A stretch of 64,000 nt of DNA. Source: Pseudomonas cavernicola. GTDB taxonomy: Bacteria; Pseudomonadota; Gammaproteobacteria; Pseudomonadales; Pseudomonadaceae. The DNA is taken from assembly GCF_003596405.1 (NCBI RefSeq), contig NZ_QYUR01000006.1, forward strand, positions 62,001 to 126,000. Reading direction: 5' to 3'. A program made the translations under genes and the position numbers. The notes beneath the pieces were generated by a model, which was given only the letters and a program-made list of their open reading frames with translations, searched no databases and was not told the DNA's origin. This document shows positions 9,148 through 19,021 of this stretch, in pieces (the stretch's first letter is position 1; every line of letters starts with the position of its first letter).

Positions 9148-9350
9148 AACGAGTCCGTATTGAGCCATTCAGCATGGCGGTCCACCGGCATTATACGGTG
9201 CGACCGGTCAGCAACCAGTCCTCAGGGACGGCGTTGCCCCAGACAGGTTTAAATTAAGCAGAATTACTCCGTGCGCGCTAAGTAGCCAAAAGGCAAAACC
9301 ACCCACCTCGGTTAACATGACGCAATCCCCGGCGTGAACAAGGGTGCTTC

Positions 9351-9458
9351 ATGCACATTGACTTAGACAACCACGCGCTGAGCCGGCGCACAAAGCACTG
9401 CGACGAACGTCAACGGCTGTATTCCAGCGTGCAGCTAGAGTTTCAGGATGCGTTATAA
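9351..9458 (+). CDS. Possible 35-residue small protein
   Basis: A short ATG-to-TAA frame encodes a polar peptide beginning MHIDLDNHALSRRTK and ending with QLEFQDAL. It is placed between gpsA and the binding-protein-like gene and ends 34 bp before that gene's chosen start. A reading frame this short can occur by chance, and no strong ribosome site is seen. I recall a short hypothetical gene at this position in P. aeruginosa, which is the only reason it is listed. The rest of 9148-9350 shows no other gene. Confidence 0.3.
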   Translation: MHIDLDNHALSRRTKHCDERQRLYSSVQLEFQDAL

Positions 9459-9492
9459 CTCCTTGAGGACGAGCCCCCCACGAGGCCCACGG

Positions 9493-10398
9493 ATGCGCCG
9501 TCTCCCCCTACTAATAAGTTGCTGTCTGCTCAGTGGCTATCTGCTGTCCGCCGCGCCACTATGGGCCGCTGAAGTATTGCTCAGTGGCGCCGATGACAGC
9601 TCGACACTGCGCGCGTTCAGTCGCGTCTTGGGCGAACTTCGACCGCAGGACCAGGTGCATTTTGTCCCCCTCGCGCAACTGCCAGCCCCCGGCACCTTGC
9701 CCCGTGACACCCGGCTTATTCTGTTCGGCAGCCAGGCCCTCAATTGGCGCCTGGCTGAACCGCAGGGCCCGCCGACGCTGATACTGCGCGTTAGCCGCGT
9801 GCAGGCTCAGCAACTCCTCGGCGACGCGCGTCCCAACCATCTCAGCCTGCTCTGGAGTGATCCCGCACCGGCGCGCCAGTTACGCCTGGCACGGCTGATA
9901 TTCCCTGCGGCCAAACGCATCGGTGTACTGCATGATCAGCACAGCGACTTTATGTTTGACGAACTGCGCCTAGCCGCAACGGCACTGGGGCTGGAGGTCA
10001 TCGACCAGCTCTGGACCGACACCCGTGACACTCGCCCAGTACTGGCTCTGCTCAACCGCAGTGACTTGCTACTGGGCCTGAACGACCAGGACTTCTATAC
10101 CCCGCAAACCAGCAAAAGCCTGCTACTGACCAGCTATGCCCAGCAACGCGCCCTACTCGGCCCCAGCGCCAGTTTCGTCAAGGCCGGCAGCTTGGCCAGC
10201 AGTTACAGCGACCGGGCTGACTGGTTGGCCACGCTCGATACACTGCTCGATCAGACGCCGTCGAGCTGGCCCCGGACGCTCTACCCGATCTATTTCAAAG
10301 TACTCGGTAACCACCCAGTAGCACGCGCCTTGGGCATCGAACTGGCCGACGACGCTGAATTGACGCGGCAATTGGCTGAAGGAGAGAACATCCCATGA
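9493..10398 (+). CDS. Periplasmic ABC substrate-binding-like protein
   Basis: The 301-residue protein has a clear signal peptide (LLISCCLLSGYLLSAAPLWA, then AEVLL). The mature part resembles the two-lobe ABC_sub_bind family: it alternates short strands with helices and has LIFPAAKRIGVLHDQHSDFM and LLLGLNDQDFYTP segments. No transport permease or ATPase is adjacent. The gene ends with ATGA shared with the hybrid kinase start (10395-10398), so the two are translationally coupled and this protein may feed a signal to the kinase. The start at 9493 is chosen for the signal peptide. An upstream ATG at 9448 is less likely. Confidence 0.75.
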   Translation: MRRLPLLISCCLLSGYLLSAAPLWAAEVLLSGADDSSTLRAFSRVLGELRPQDQVHFVPLAQLPAPGTLPRDTRLILFGSQALNWRLAEPQGPPTLILRVSRVQAQQLLGDARPNHLSLLWSDPAPARQLRLARLIFPAAKRIGVLHDQHSDFMFDELRLAATALGLEVIDQLWTDTRDTRPVLALLNRSDLLLGLNDQDFYTPQTSKSLLLTSYAQQRALLGPSASFVKAGSLASSYSDRADWLATLDTLLDQTPSSWPRTLYPIYFKVLGNHPVARALGIELADDAELTRQLAEGENIP

Positions 10399-12323
10399 AC
10401 CTGCGCCGAGGTTGGGACATCCACACCCGCACGCAGTTGATCAGCGTTGGCCCGGCCCTGTTGCTGACCCTGCTGCTGACCGGTTTTTTCACCTTTGTGC
10501 GCTTGCAGGATCTGCGTCAGGAGCTGAACCACACCGGCCAGCTGATCGCCAACCAGCTCGCCCCAGCAACTGAATACGGCGTCATCGCCGGCAACCTGCA
10601 AGTGCTGGACACCTTGCTGCAAGCCACCCTGAGTACCCCGCATGTGCGCTTCCTCGAGGTCCGAGACCGCGAAGACAACATCCTGGTGTACATCGAGCAA
10701 CCTAATAGCCAAAGCCAAAGCACCCCACAGGTCGAGGTGTTCCACGCGCCGATCCGCCTGCAAAGCATCGCGCTAGGCAACGATTTTTTGCATTCCCCCA
10801 ACGAACGCAGCAGTCATCTTGGCAACAATTATCTCGGCCGCGTCGTGGTCGGTATGTCTAACGATGCGTTCAGCAGCCGCCAGCAGGAAATTCTGCTGAA
10901 AGCCACAGTGCTGGCGGTGTTTGCCCTACTGCTGACCTTTCTGGTGGCGCGCCGCTTGGCACGTCGCCTGTCACAGCCGATCAGCGCCATGGGCGAAGCC
11001 GTGAAGGCCATCCAGGCCGGCAACTACCGCACGGCGTTGCCGGAGGTCGACGACGGTGAACTGGGCGACCTGGCACGCCACATCAATAACCTGGCCAGCG
11101 GGCTTGAGCAGGCCAGCCACGAGCAGCAGCAGGCCATCGCCCAACTGATCAAGACGCGCGAAGAATCCGAACAGGCTAACCGCGCCAAGTCTGACTTCCT
11201 GGCGATGATGAGCCATGAACTGCGCACCCCGATGAATGGCGTGCTCGGCATGCTGCAACTGCTGGAAACCACCGAGATGACCGGCGAGCAAGCGGAATAC
11301 TCGGCGTTGGCGACTGAGTCCACCGAGCATCTTCTGAAGGTGATCAACGACATTCTCGACTTCTCGCGCATCGAGCGCGGCGCGCTGGAGTTGGAACGCA
11401 TCCCGTTCAACCTGCTGGATCTGATCCAAAGCTCGGCGCAGGTATTCCAGCACAGCGCACAACAACGCGGCCTGGCGCTGAAACTGGACACCCAGGCCGG
11501 GCTGGAGCAGCTCGAGGTACAGGGCGATCCCACACGTATTCGGCAGATTCTGGTCAACCTCTTGGGCAACGCGCTGAAGTTCACCGAAGACGGTAGCATC
11601 CGCATCGAGACCCGCTGGCAACCGCTAGACAACGAGGTGCTCTGGTTCAGCTACGCCGTGCATGACAGTGGCATAGGTATTTCGCCTGAACGTCTGGCGC
11701 GCATGTTCGATGCATTCCAGCAGGCCGACACCTCGATCTCCCGACGCTATGGCGGCACCGGCCTCGGCCTGCCTATCGCCCGCACCCTGGCTGAGCGCAT
11801 GGGCGGCACCCTGCGGGCCGAAAGCCATGAGGGTCGCGGGTCGATCTTCACCCTGGAAATCCCCCTCCCCTTTTGCCAGCAGGCTCCCGCCCCACAGCAC
11901 CGAGCAACGCAAGATAGCGTCAACGGGAATGGCCAAGAAGTCCTGCTCGTCGAGGACAACCCGGTCAACCAAACGGTCATCGAGGCCATGTTGCGCAGCC
12001 TCGGTTATCAGGTCAGCCTGGTTGGCGACGGCGCTCAGGCGCTGCACAGCGCCGAACGCTACAGCTTCGACGCCATCCTGATGGATTGCCGACTACCGGT
12101 AATGGACGGTTACGAGGCAACACGGCAGATTCGTCAATTACCGGAGCGCGCCGAGGTTCCAATCATTGCACTGACCGCCAATGCCCTGCAGGGTGACCGC
12201 GAGGCTTGCCTGCTAGCCGGGATGAACGATTACCTGGCCAAACCGTTCAAACGAGCCGACTTGCAACAAGTACTGCAACGCTGGCTGCCACCCCGACCTT
12301 CGGCGAGTGGCCAGGAGTGTTAA
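10395..12323 (+). CDS. Hybrid sensor histidine kinase/response regulator (PA1611-like)
   Basis: The 642-residue inner-membrane kinase has transmembrane segments near residues 16-36 and 166-184 flanking a periplasmic sensor of about 130 residues. A HAMP region (about 185-240) follows, then a HisKA domain with His274 in MMSHELRTPM. The ATPase has N box NLLGNALKF, G1 DSGIGIS and G2 GGTGLGLP. The receiver domain has Asp564 in LMDCRLPVMDG and Lys in LAKPFK. No HPt domain is present. By its place next to fabA it corresponds to the P. aeruginosa PA1611 kinase, which is reported to work through HptB and to interact with RetS. That role is inferred here from position and architecture only. Confidence 0.88.
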   Translation: MNLRRGWDIHTRTQLISVGPALLLTLLLTGFFTFVRLQDLRQELNHTGQLIANQLAPATEYGVIAGNLQVLDTLLQATLSTPHVRFLEVRDREDNILVYIEQPNSQSQSTPQVEVFHAPIRLQSIALGNDFLHSPNERSSHLGNNYLGRVVVGMSNDAFSSRQQEILLKATVLAVFALLLTFLVARRLARRLSQPISAMGEAVKAIQAGNYRTALPEVDDGELGDLARHINNLASGLEQASHEQQQAIAQLIKTREESEQANRAKSDFLAMMSHELRTPMNGVLGMLQLLETTEMTGEQAEYSALATESTEHLLKVINDILDFSRIERGALELERIPFNLLDLIQSSAQVFQHSAQQRGLALKLDTQAGLEQLEVQGDPTRIRQILVNLLGNALKFTEDGSIRIETRWQPLDNEVLWFSYAVHDSGIGISPERLARMFDAFQQADTSISRRYGGTGLGLPIARTLAERMGGTLRAESHEGRGSIFTLEIPLPFCQQAPAPQHRATQDSVNGNGQEVLLVEDNPVNQTVIEAMLRSLGYQVSLVGDGAQALHSAERYSFDAILMDCRLPVMDGYEATRQIRQLPERAEVPIIALTANALQGDREACLLAGMNDYLAKPFKRADLQQVLQRWLPPRPSASGQEC

Positions 12324-12390
12324 AGTGATCCAATCTGATCCAGCGCAAAGCGCTAGGGTCGAGCTGTTGCGACAACCGTCAGCGGGACTG

Positions 12391-12413
12391 GTGTACAACT
12401 GTGCTCAGTACGC
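12391..12413. promoter_or_regulatory. Possible regulator dyad upstream of fabAB
   Basis: An imperfect palindrome GTGTAC-N11-GTACGC lies about 120 bp before fabA. In E. coli and P. aeruginosa, TetR-type regulators (FabR, DesT) control fabA/fabB through palindromes in this region. The right half read in reverse, GCGTAC, resembles part of the E. coli FabR site. I could not place a convincing -35/-10 pair, so this is a weak suggestion. Confidence 0.25.
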
Positions 12414-12530
12414 TGTGACTTTCACCACAACGCAACAGTCTATGACTAGGCTGCCAACGACGCCCTTCGCGCCGGGCCAGTTTAGATGATTCGCTTAGCC
12501 CTGCCGCACGGGGATTATTGAGGAGCTCGC

Positions 12531-13046
12531 ATGTCCAAACAAAACGCTTTTACTCGGGAAGATCTGCTGCGCTGCAGTCGCGGCGAGCTATTCGGCCCAG
12601 GTAACGCGCAATTGCCCGCCCCGAACATGCTGATGGTTGATCGCATCACTCACATCAGTGAGACCGGCGGCAAATATGGCAAGGGTGAACTGGTTGCCGA
12701 GCTCGATATCAACCCGGACCTGTGGTTTTTTGCCTGCCACTTCGAAGGCGATCCAGTAATGCCGGGCTGCCTGGGCCTCGACGCCATGTGGCAGTTGGTT
12801 GGTTTCTACTTGGGCTGGCAAGGTAACCCAGGCCGCGGTCGCGCATTGGGCTCGGGCGAAGTTAAATTCTTCGGTCAGGTACTTCCGACTGCAAAGAAAA
12901 TCACTTACAACATTCAAATCAAACGCACCATCAACCGCTCGCTGGTCCTGGCTATCGCCGATGGCACCGTTAGCGTCGATGGCCGCGAGATCTACAGTGC
13001 CGAAGGTTTGCGCGTCGGCCTGTTCACTTCCACTGACAATTTCTAA
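12531..13046 (+). CDS. fabA: 3-hydroxydecanoyl-[ACP] dehydratase/isomerase
   Basis: The 171-residue hotdog enzyme dehydrates 3-hydroxydecanoyl-ACP and isomerises trans-2- to cis-3-decenoyl-ACP, the branch point to unsaturated fatty acids. The catalytic residues His70 ([15 protein letters not shown]) and Asp84 (GLDAMWQL) are in the expected places. The length is the same as in E. coli and P. aeruginosa. GAGGAGC precedes the ATG. fabB follows after 11 bp, so the two are one operon, as is standard in Pseudomonas. Confidence 0.97.
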   Translation: MSKQNAFTREDLLRCSRGELFGPGNAQLPAPNMLMVDRITHISETGGKYGKGELVAELDINPDLWFFACHFEGDPVMPGCLGLDAMWQLVGFYLGWQGNPGRGRALGSGEVKFFGQVLPTAKKITYNIQIKRTINRSLVLAIADGTVSVDGREIYSAEGLRVGLFTSTDNF

Positions 13047-13057
13047 GGGTTATCCGC

Positions 13058-14278
13058 ATGCGTCGCGTCGTGATCACCGGTCTGGGCATCGTTTCCTGCT
13101 TGGGCAATGATAAAGACACCGTCTCCGCCAACCTGCGCGCTAGCCGTGCCGGTATCCGCAAAAACCCGTCCTATGCCGAAATGGGCCTGCGCAGCCAGGT
13201 TTCCGGTTCGGTCGACCTGAACCTCGAAGAGCTGATCGACCGCAAGGTTTACCGCTTCATGGGCGACGCCGCGGCATATGCCTACTTGTCGATGGAACAG
13301 GCGATCAAGGATTCCGGCCTGACCCCGGAGCAGATTTCCAACCCGCGCACGGGCCTGATCGCCGGTTCCGGCGGCGCCTCGACCGTCAACCAGATGGAAG
13401 CCATCGACACCCTGCGCGAGAAAGGCGTCAAGCGCATCGGCCCATACCGTGTGACCCGCACCATGGGCAGTACGGTATCCGCCTGCCTGGCCACGCCGTT
13501 CCAGATCAAGGGCGTGAACTTCTCCATCTCCTCCGCTTGCGCCACCAGTGCGCACTGCATTGGTCAAGCCATGGAGCAGATCCAGTTGGGCAAGCAGGAC
13601 GTGGTCTTCGCCGGTGGCGGTGAAGAAGAACATTGGAGCCAAAGCTGCCTGTTCGACGCCATGGGCGCCCTGTCCACCCAGTACAACGAAACCCCGGAAA
13701 AAGCCTCGCGGGCTTACGATGCCAAGCGTGACGGCTTCGTCATCGCTGGCGGCGGTGGCATGGTGGTGGTCGAAGAATTGGAGCATGCGCTCAAGCGCGG
13801 CGCCAAGATCTACGCGGAAATCGTCGGCTACGGCGCCACTTCCGATGGCTACGATATGGTCGCCCCGAGCGGTGAAGGCGCCATCCGCTGCATGCAGCAG
13901 GCGCTTTCCACCGTTGAAGGCCCGATCGATTACCTGAATACCCACGGTACTTCCACCCCGGTCGGCGACGTTGCCGAGATCAAGGGCGTGCGCGCAGTGT
14001 TCGGTGACAAGGCGCCGCCGATCAGCTCGACCAAGAGCTTGTCCGGCCACTCCTTGGGCGCCGCCGGCGTGCAAGAGGCGATCTACTGCATGCTGATGAT
14101 GGAAGGTAACTTCATCGCCGGCTCGGCCAACATCGAAGAACTGGATCCGGAAGTGGCTGATCTGCCAATCGTCCGCAAGACCCAGGAAAACGTCACGTTG
14201 AACACCGTGATGAGCAACAGCTTCGGCTTCGGTGGCACCAACGCCACCCTGGTACTGAAGCGCTGGACCGGGAAGTAA
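13058..14278 (+). CDS. fabB: Beta-ketoacyl-[ACP] synthase I
   Basis: The 406-residue thiolase-fold condensing enzyme elongates cis-3-decenoyl-ACP in unsaturated fatty-acid synthesis. The Cys-His-His triad is visible: Cys161 in [10 protein letters not shown], His296 in [11 protein letters not shown] and His331 in [11 protein letters not shown]. The Gly-rich C-terminal motif [13 protein letters not shown] is present. It is the second gene of the fabAB operon and is followed by a strong intrinsic terminator. Confidence 0.97.
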   Translation: MRRVVITGLGIVSCLGNDKDTVSANLRASRAGIRKNPSYAEMGLRSQVSGSVDLNLEELIDRKVYRFMGDAAAYAYLSMEQAIKDSGLTPEQISNPRTGLIAGSGGASTVNQMEAIDTLREKGVKRIGPYRVTRTMGSTVSACLATPFQIKGVNFSISSACATSAHCIGQAMEQIQLGKQDVVFAGGGEEEHWSQSCLFDAMGALSTQYNETPEKASRAYDAKRDGFVIAGGGGMVVVEELEHALKRGAKIYAEIVGYGATSDGYDMVAPSGEGAIRCMQQALSTVEGPIDYLNTHGTSTPVGDVAEIKGVRAVFGDKAPPISSTKSLSGHSLGAAGVQEAIYCMLMMEGNFIAGSANIEELDPEVADLPIVRKTQENVTLNTVMSNSFGFGGTNATLVLKRWTGK

Positions 14279-14295
14279 GCTAAACATTCCCGCAT

Positions 14296-14330
14296 ACGAC
14301 AAGGGCGCCAAATAGGCGCCCTTGTCGTTT
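14296..14330 (+). terminator. Intrinsic terminator of fabAB
   Basis: A perfect 14-bp stem (ACGACAAGGGCGCC with its complement) around a 5-base AAATA loop begins 18 bp after the fabB stop and is followed by a short T tract. The convergent methyltransferase gene could use it in the other direction. Confidence 0.85.
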
Positions 14331-14358
14331 CTGGCCTTCGCACTCATGCATTCTGACC

Positions 14359-15123
14359 TCAGGCCAGCTCACTGGCCTTCTCATCTTGTGGTGACTTACG
14401 GCCAAAGCGTGGCAGCAGCTTCGGCACCTGCTGGCGATAACGGCGATACTCGGGATGAGCCGCCAGCAGGTCGCGTTCCTCCAGGCGGATAGCGATCAAC
14501 ACATAGACCGTGGTCAGCACCGCGAACAATAGGTGCGCCGCGCTCATGCTCGGGGTCGCCCAGAAGCACAGCAGCCACCCGGCATAGAGCGGGTGACGCA
14601 CCAGTGCATAAGCACCAGACTCCTGCAGCGGCAGCGGTTCATAGGGTTTACCCAGCAGTTGCAAGCTGACCTGACGTAGACCGAGCAACTCGAAGTGATT
14701 GAGCAGAACAGTACTGTAGATCAATAGCGCCCAGCCAAAACCAAAGGCCGCGCCCAGCACTAAGCGCCCGGAATGGTTGTCCACCTGCCAGATCAGCCCG
14801 CCCAACGGCTGCCAGAAGCTGAACAGCAGGATCAGCGCCAAGCTGGAGAACAGCACATAGGTGCTGCGCTCGGCGGCCTGCGGGATGATCAGGGTCAACC
14901 AGCGCTTGAAAGCCGGCCGCGCCATGGCACTGTGCTGCACGACAAAGACTCCCAGCAGCAGCACGTCCACACCCAGAGCACTCCAGAACCCCAACCCGGG
15001 CGTGCCGTCGATGGTGTTCGGCACCTGCGGTAGGTTGCCGACAAAGCCGATGGCATAGAGAAACGTGACGAAGAAGATTGCATAACTGGCAACGCCATAC
15101 AGGAAGATCGCTAAGCGTTTCAT
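14359..15123 (-). CDS. NnrU/isoprenylcysteine-methyltransferase family, probable methanethiol S-methyltransferase (MddA-like)
   Basis: The 254-residue integral membrane protein has about six hydrophobic segments. The late motif ALVRHPLYAGWLLCFWATP followed by RLEERDLLAAHPEYRRYRQ is the S-adenosylmethionine-binding signature of this membrane methyltransferase family. The N-terminal FLYAIGFVGNLPQVP pattern is the one I associate with MddA, which makes dimethyl sulfide from methanethiol. The specific activity is inferred; only membership of the membrane methyltransferase family is secure. It appears to be a single-gene unit on the minus strand, convergent with fabB. Confidence 0.7.
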   Translation of the reverse strand: MKRLAIFLYGVASYAIFFVTFLYAIGFVGNLPQVPNTIDGTPGLGFWSALGVDVLLLGVFVVQHSAMARPAFKRWLTLIIPQAAERSTYVLFSSLALILLFSFWQPLGGLIWQVDNHSGRLVLGAAFGFGWALLIYSTVLLNHFELLGLRQVSLQLLGKPYEPLPLQESGAYALVRHPLYAGWLLCFWATPSMSAAHLLFAVLTTVYVLIAIRLEERDLLAAHPEYRRYRQQVPKLLPRFGRKSPQDEKASELA

Positions 15124-15259
15124 GGTCGTAGTCCTGCCTCAGTGATGAGAGTCTGCAAGGCTTTCTGCAGTTGAGGTCAGGTTGCGCCGGCGCTGTATCA
15201 GCGCGATGGCCAGCAAGGCATAGTTTGTATCAGCTTGGTTGCAGCAGGTTTCCGCTGGC

Positions 15260-18079
15260 TCAGGCCAAAGGTAGATGGACGCGTAACAGAGCGTGCAAAC
15301 GCGCCTGATCCAGAGGTTTATGCAGCAGGCCCTTGAGACCTTGGGCGATCACATCCGCTTCCGTCAGCTGGTCGCTGAAACCGCTGTAAAGTGCAATTGG
15401 CAGATCGGCCCGCGCGGCCAGCAGACGCCGCGCCAGTTGCAGGCCGGTGAGGCGCGGCATGCTCTGATCGAGAATGACGAAATCCCAGGCGTAAGGGTCG
15501 GCCAGCAACAGCGCCGAAGCCTCTTGCGGATCAGAAAAGACGCGCACCTCGGCGCCCCATTGCGCCAGGCGTTCGGCCATGAACTCAGCCACCAGCGGCT
15601 CGTCGTCGACCACCACCACCCGCCCGCTCAGCGGCGCCAAGACCGCATCCGGGTCCGTCAACCTGTGTGGCTCCGCACTGCAGCTGCTCGTACCAGCCAT
15701 TGGCGGAATAAGAATCTGGAACCCCGTGCCCTGCCCTGGCGCGCTCTGCAACAGGACGTGCCCGCCATATTCGTGGACGATGCCATGCACCATCGACAAA
15801 CCCATACCGCTGCCTTGCCCCAACACCTTGGTGGTGAAGAACGGTTCGAACATGCGTGTCTGGACCGCCGAATCGATGCCGGGCCCACTGTCCTGCACCG
15901 AGAGCACCAGATAGTCACCGGCGAAAGCCTGCTGACAGGAGGTGCAAACGGCAGCCGGATATGCGCGGCGTTGCAGGCCGATATGCAGTTGGCCGACACT
16001 GCCCATGGCATCACGGGCATTGATACACAGGTTCATCAGCACCTGTTCCAACTGCACCGGGTCGACCAGCACCAGCGGCAGCCCCTCGCTCAGTTGGGTA
16101 TCTATCTCCACCGTTGCTGGCAGGGTCGATTCGAGCAGGCGGATGAAGTCTGCGATCAGGCTATCCAGGGCCACCGGTTGCGGCTGGCCACGACTGCCGC
16201 GGCTGAAGGTGAGCATCTGCTGGATCAGATCGCGGGCCTTTTCCGCCGAGCGCTGCACCCGCCCAAGGTACTGCCCCAGGCGCTCGTCACCGAGGCGCTC
16301 GGCATGCTCCTCGGCCATCACCGTGTAACCAAGCATGCTGGTCAGCAGGTTATTGAAGTCATGGGCGATGCCCCCGGTCAGGTGGCCGATGGCTTCCATC
16401 CGCTGCGCTTGCCGTAGTTGACGCTCCAGGCGCTCGCGCTGCTCCTCGGCTTCCTTGCGCTCGGTGATATCGCGCAGGTAACAGATAAAACTCGGCCCCT
16501 CGGCTCCCTGCACCACCGAAATCGCCAGCTCCGCGGGAAATTCCTCGGCGTTGGCGCGCTGCGCACTGAGTTCGACCCGGCGACCGAGTAGCGGCCCGTC
16601 ACCGTTGGCCAAGTGGCTGGCAAACCCCTTTTTATAGATCTCGCGCAACCGCTCGGGGATCATCAACTCGGCCCAGGGCTGGCCCAGCGCCTGTTCCCTC
16701 GTATAGCCGAAGCACTGTTCTGCTGCGGGGTTAAAGGTGGTGATGCGCCCACGGCTGTCCATGCCGATGATGCAGTCCAACGCCGTACTGACAATAGTGC
16801 GGTACTGCTGTTCGCTGGCGCGCAGGGCTTGTTCGGCCTCCTTGCGCTGGGTGATCTCGCGGGTGAAAGCGAGAATCCGATCGATCCCGCCGATGGTGGC
16901 CCGCTTGAGAAACACCTCGTCCCAGTGCAAACCGCCATCGCGGTTGCGCCGGTGCCACTCGAAACGTTGCGGCTCACCCGCCCGCGCCCGCGCCAGCCAG
17001 CCGGCCGCATCGACATCGGTATAAGGCGGGTAGCCAGCACTGAAGGTGTCCACCCCCAAGCTGAGCATTTCCTCATAACTGTAACCATAGGCCTGGCAAG
17101 CCCGCGGATTGACGTCGACCAGCGTGCCGCTGTGCAAATCGAGGACGAAGATGGCGTCTTCCGAAGCCTCGAAAATCGCCCGGTAACTGGCCTCGGCATC
17201 CAGCCGCTGTAATTCGGCGGCGGCCCGTACCGAGAAGATCCGCAGCACCGACTCGACCCGATTGCGGTCTTCCTGCAAAGGGCTGCAACGCCCGGCGGCG
17301 ATCAGGCCCAACGGCCGCCCATCACTGGCGAATAGCGGATAGCCGGCATAGCTCTGTATCCCGAACGACTTCGCGACGCTGTCATTCGGGTAGAGCTCGA
17401 GCAGATCACTGCCGACGAAGTGGAAGGCCCGGTTGAACACTTGCTGGCAGGGAGTACCCGACAGCTCGTAGGTGGCGTTGGTGTGGAGTTTGCCGTTGTA
17501 ATACAAAGCCAGCGTGGTCAAGCACTGCGGCCCCTCATCGCTGACCCGGCTGACAAAGGCGAAATCGGCTTGCAGCGAGCGCGCCAGATAGCGGGCAAGG
17601 GCCTCGAACACTTCAGTACCGGTAGCCGCCGACACCCCCAACGCGACATAGCGCAGGGCATCCTCGACCTTTTTCCGATCGCTAATATCGGTCGAGATAC
17701 CGCACACGGCGGTCACCTGACCCTCGGCGTCGAACAGCGGGAATTTGCTCGACAGGTAGGTCGAGGCCCGTTCGCCGATCTGCAACTGTTCCTCGAATTC
17801 GCGCGACTGGCCAAGGCTCGCCACGCTCAGGTCGTTAGCCCGCAGGCTGGCGGCCATGCTTTGCGGGAACAGTTGGTGGTCGGTCTGCCCTAACACGTGC
17901 TCGGCGGGCAGCTTGAAGAGGTTCTCGAAGGCGCGGTTGACCAGACAGTAGCGGCCCTGCAGATCCTTCACGTAGATCACCGAATTGCTGTTATCGATGA
18001 TCTGCCGTAGATGGTGTTCAGCCGCAATGGGGCCGGCACCAGAGGAGGCGATAATCGGGCTTGGCAGTGGCTGGCTCAT
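15260..18079 (-). CDS. PAS-GAF-PAS-PAS hybrid sensor histidine kinase
   Basis: The 939-residue protein has no transmembrane segment, so it is probably cytosolic. It has PAS domain 1 (about 20-135), a GAF-type domain (about 145-290), PAS 2 (about 298-415) and PAS 3 (about 420-545). His573 lies in the variant H box [16 protein letters not shown]. The ATPase (about 675-795) has [11 protein letters not shown] and QDSGPGID motifs, and the receiver has Asp871 in [17 protein letters not shown] pair (712-715) sits in the ATPase domain. GGAG precedes the ATG. An OmpR-type regulator gene lies upstream on the same strand, but a dispersed repeat sits between them. The signal is unknown; heme, flavin or oxygen sensing is possible. 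Confidence 0.85.
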   Translation of the reverse strand: MSQPLPSPIIASSGAGPIAAEHHLRQIIDNSNSVIYVKDLQGRYCLVNRAFENLFKLPAEHVLGQTDHQLFPQSMAASLRANDLSVASLGQSREFEEQLQIGERASTYLSSKFPLFDAEGQVTAVCGISTDISDRKKVEDALRYVALGVSAATGTEVFEALARYLARSLQADFAFVSRVSDEGPQCLTTLALYYNGKLHTNATYELSGTPCQQVFNRAFHFVGSDLLELYPNDSVAKSFGIQSYAGYPLFASDGRPLGLIAAGRCSPLQEDRNRVESVLRIFSVRAAAELQRLDAEASYRAIFEASEDAIFVLDLHSGTLVDVNPRACQAYGYSYEEMLSLGVDTFSAGYPPYTDVDAAGWLARARAGEPQRFEWHRRNRDGGLHWDEVFLKRATIGGIDRILAFTREITQRKEAEQALRASEQQYRTIVSTALDCIIGMDSRGRITTFNPAAEQCFGYTREQALGQPWAELMIPERLREIYKKGFASHLANGDGPLLGRRVELSAQRANAEEFPAELAISVVQGAEGPSFICYLRDITERKEAEEQRERLERQLRQAQRMEAIGHLTGGIAHDFNNLLTSMLGYTVMAEEHAERLGDERLGQYLGRVQRSAEKARDLIQQMLTFSRGSRGQPQPVALDSLIADFIRLLESTLPATVEIDTQLSEGLPLVLVDPVQLEQVLMNLCINARDAMGSVGQLHIGLQRRAYPAAVCTSCQQAFAGDYLVLSVQDSGPGIDSAVQTRMFEPFFTTKVLGQGSGMGLSMVHGIVHEYGGHVLLQSAPGQGTGFQILIPPMAGTSSCSAEPHRLTDPDAVLAPLSGRVVVVDDEPLVAEFMAERLAQWGAEVRVFSDPQEASALLLADPYAWDFVILDQSMPRLTGLQLARRLLAARADLPIALYSGFSDQLTEADVIAQGLKGLLHKPLDQARLHALLRVHLPLA

Positions 18080-18207
18080 GCAATGGGCTCCGCTTCAGGG
18101 GCTTTTCTGCCGAGTATAGAGATGGCCGGTGGCACTCAAGCAGTCGAACAACCAGGCTGAAACAATTGAAACACTCGGCCTTGCGACCCTTCGAACCTAA
18201 CGCCGAG

Positions 18208-18301
18208 TCAGAACCTGTTCAAGCACGTCGCGAGCGCAGGTCAGACGAGCCTGTTTTCAACGCCGCATGACCAAGCACAACAGATATTGAACAGGTCCTC
18301 A
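18208..18301. repeat. MITE-like dispersed repeat, copy 2 (internally deleted, about 94 bp)
   Basis: The left end carries AGAACCTGTTCA (18210-18221) and the right end TGAACAGGTCCTCA (18288-18301). The segments GTCGCGAGCGCAGGTCAG and TTTTCAACGCCGCATGACC match copy 3, but the TTTAC-N5-GTAAA part is missing. The right end includes the stop codon of the response-regulator gene (18299-18301). Confidence 0.75.
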
Positions 18302-19021
18302 GGAGCGCGGCCCAGGCACGCACATATAGCCCACCCCACGCACGGTACGGATGATCTGCGGCTTGTCTGGATCGGCTTCCAGTTTGCGCCGCAGGCGGGC
18401 GATGCGAATGTCGATGGAGCGGTCAAACGGGTTCCAATCGCGATTCTGGGTCAGATTGAGCAGTTGATCGCGGGACAGTGGTCGGTTCGGCCGCTGGGCG
18501 AACGCTTGCAGCAGGTCGAACTCCATGGCGGTCAAGGCAATCTCCGCGCCGTTTTCATCGAGTAACTGATGACTGTCCAGATCCAACTGGTAATGCCCCA
18601 ATTGCACACAACGGGCCGCCTTACCGGCATCCTGCGGTGCTGGCGGGGTGCGTTGATAGCGACGTAGCACAGTCTTCAGCCGGGCCAATAGCTCGCGCGG
18701 ATCGAAGGGCTTGGCCAGGTAGTCGTCGGCCCCGACCTCCAGTCCGATGATGCGATCCAACGGGCTGCCCGCTCCCGAAATCATGATCACCGGCAGGTCA
18801 TGCCGCTCACGCAGGAAACGCGCCAGGCTGAGGCCATCCTCGCCCGGCAGGCCAACATCCAGCAACACCACATCCGGCAGCTGGCTAGCCAGCTTTTCCC
18901 GCAGCTCTAGGCTGCTGCCCACGCTCTGCACCGCGTACCCCTGAGCACCGAGATAGTCTTCCAGCAATTGGCGCACCTCGGGCTCGTCATCCACCACCAG
19001 CACCTGAATGCTCTCGCTCAT
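18299..19021 (-). CDS. OmpR/PhoB family response regulator
   Basis: The 240-residue protein has a receiver domain (about 5-120) with the acidic pair Asp11-Asp12, phospho-acceptor Asp55 in LLDVGLPGEDG and Lys in LAKPFDP. A winged-helix DNA-binding domain follows (about 140-236), ending RTVRGVGYMCVP. GAGG precedes the ATG at 19021. Its partner kinase is not certain. The hybrid kinase downstream on the same strand is the nearest candidate, although it already has its own receiver. The stop codon lies inside the end of a dispersed repeat. Confidence 0.88.
   Translation of the reverse strand: MSESIQVLVVDDEPEVRQLLEDYLGAQGYAVQSVGSSLELREKLASQLPDVVLLDVGLPGEDGLSLARFLRERHDLPVIMISGAGSPLDRIIGLEVGADDYLAKPFDPRELLARLKTVLRRYQRTPPAPQDAGKAARCVQLGHYQLDLDSHQLLDENGAEIALTAMEFDLLQAFAQRPNRPLSRDQLLNLTQNRDWNPFDRSIDIRIARLRRKLEADPDKPQIIRTVRGVGYMCVPGPRS

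Noticed and set aside
13043..14347. A 434-codon minus-strand open frame opposite fabB
   Set aside because: It is the reverse of a conserved gene with its catalytic triad in place, so it is a shadow.
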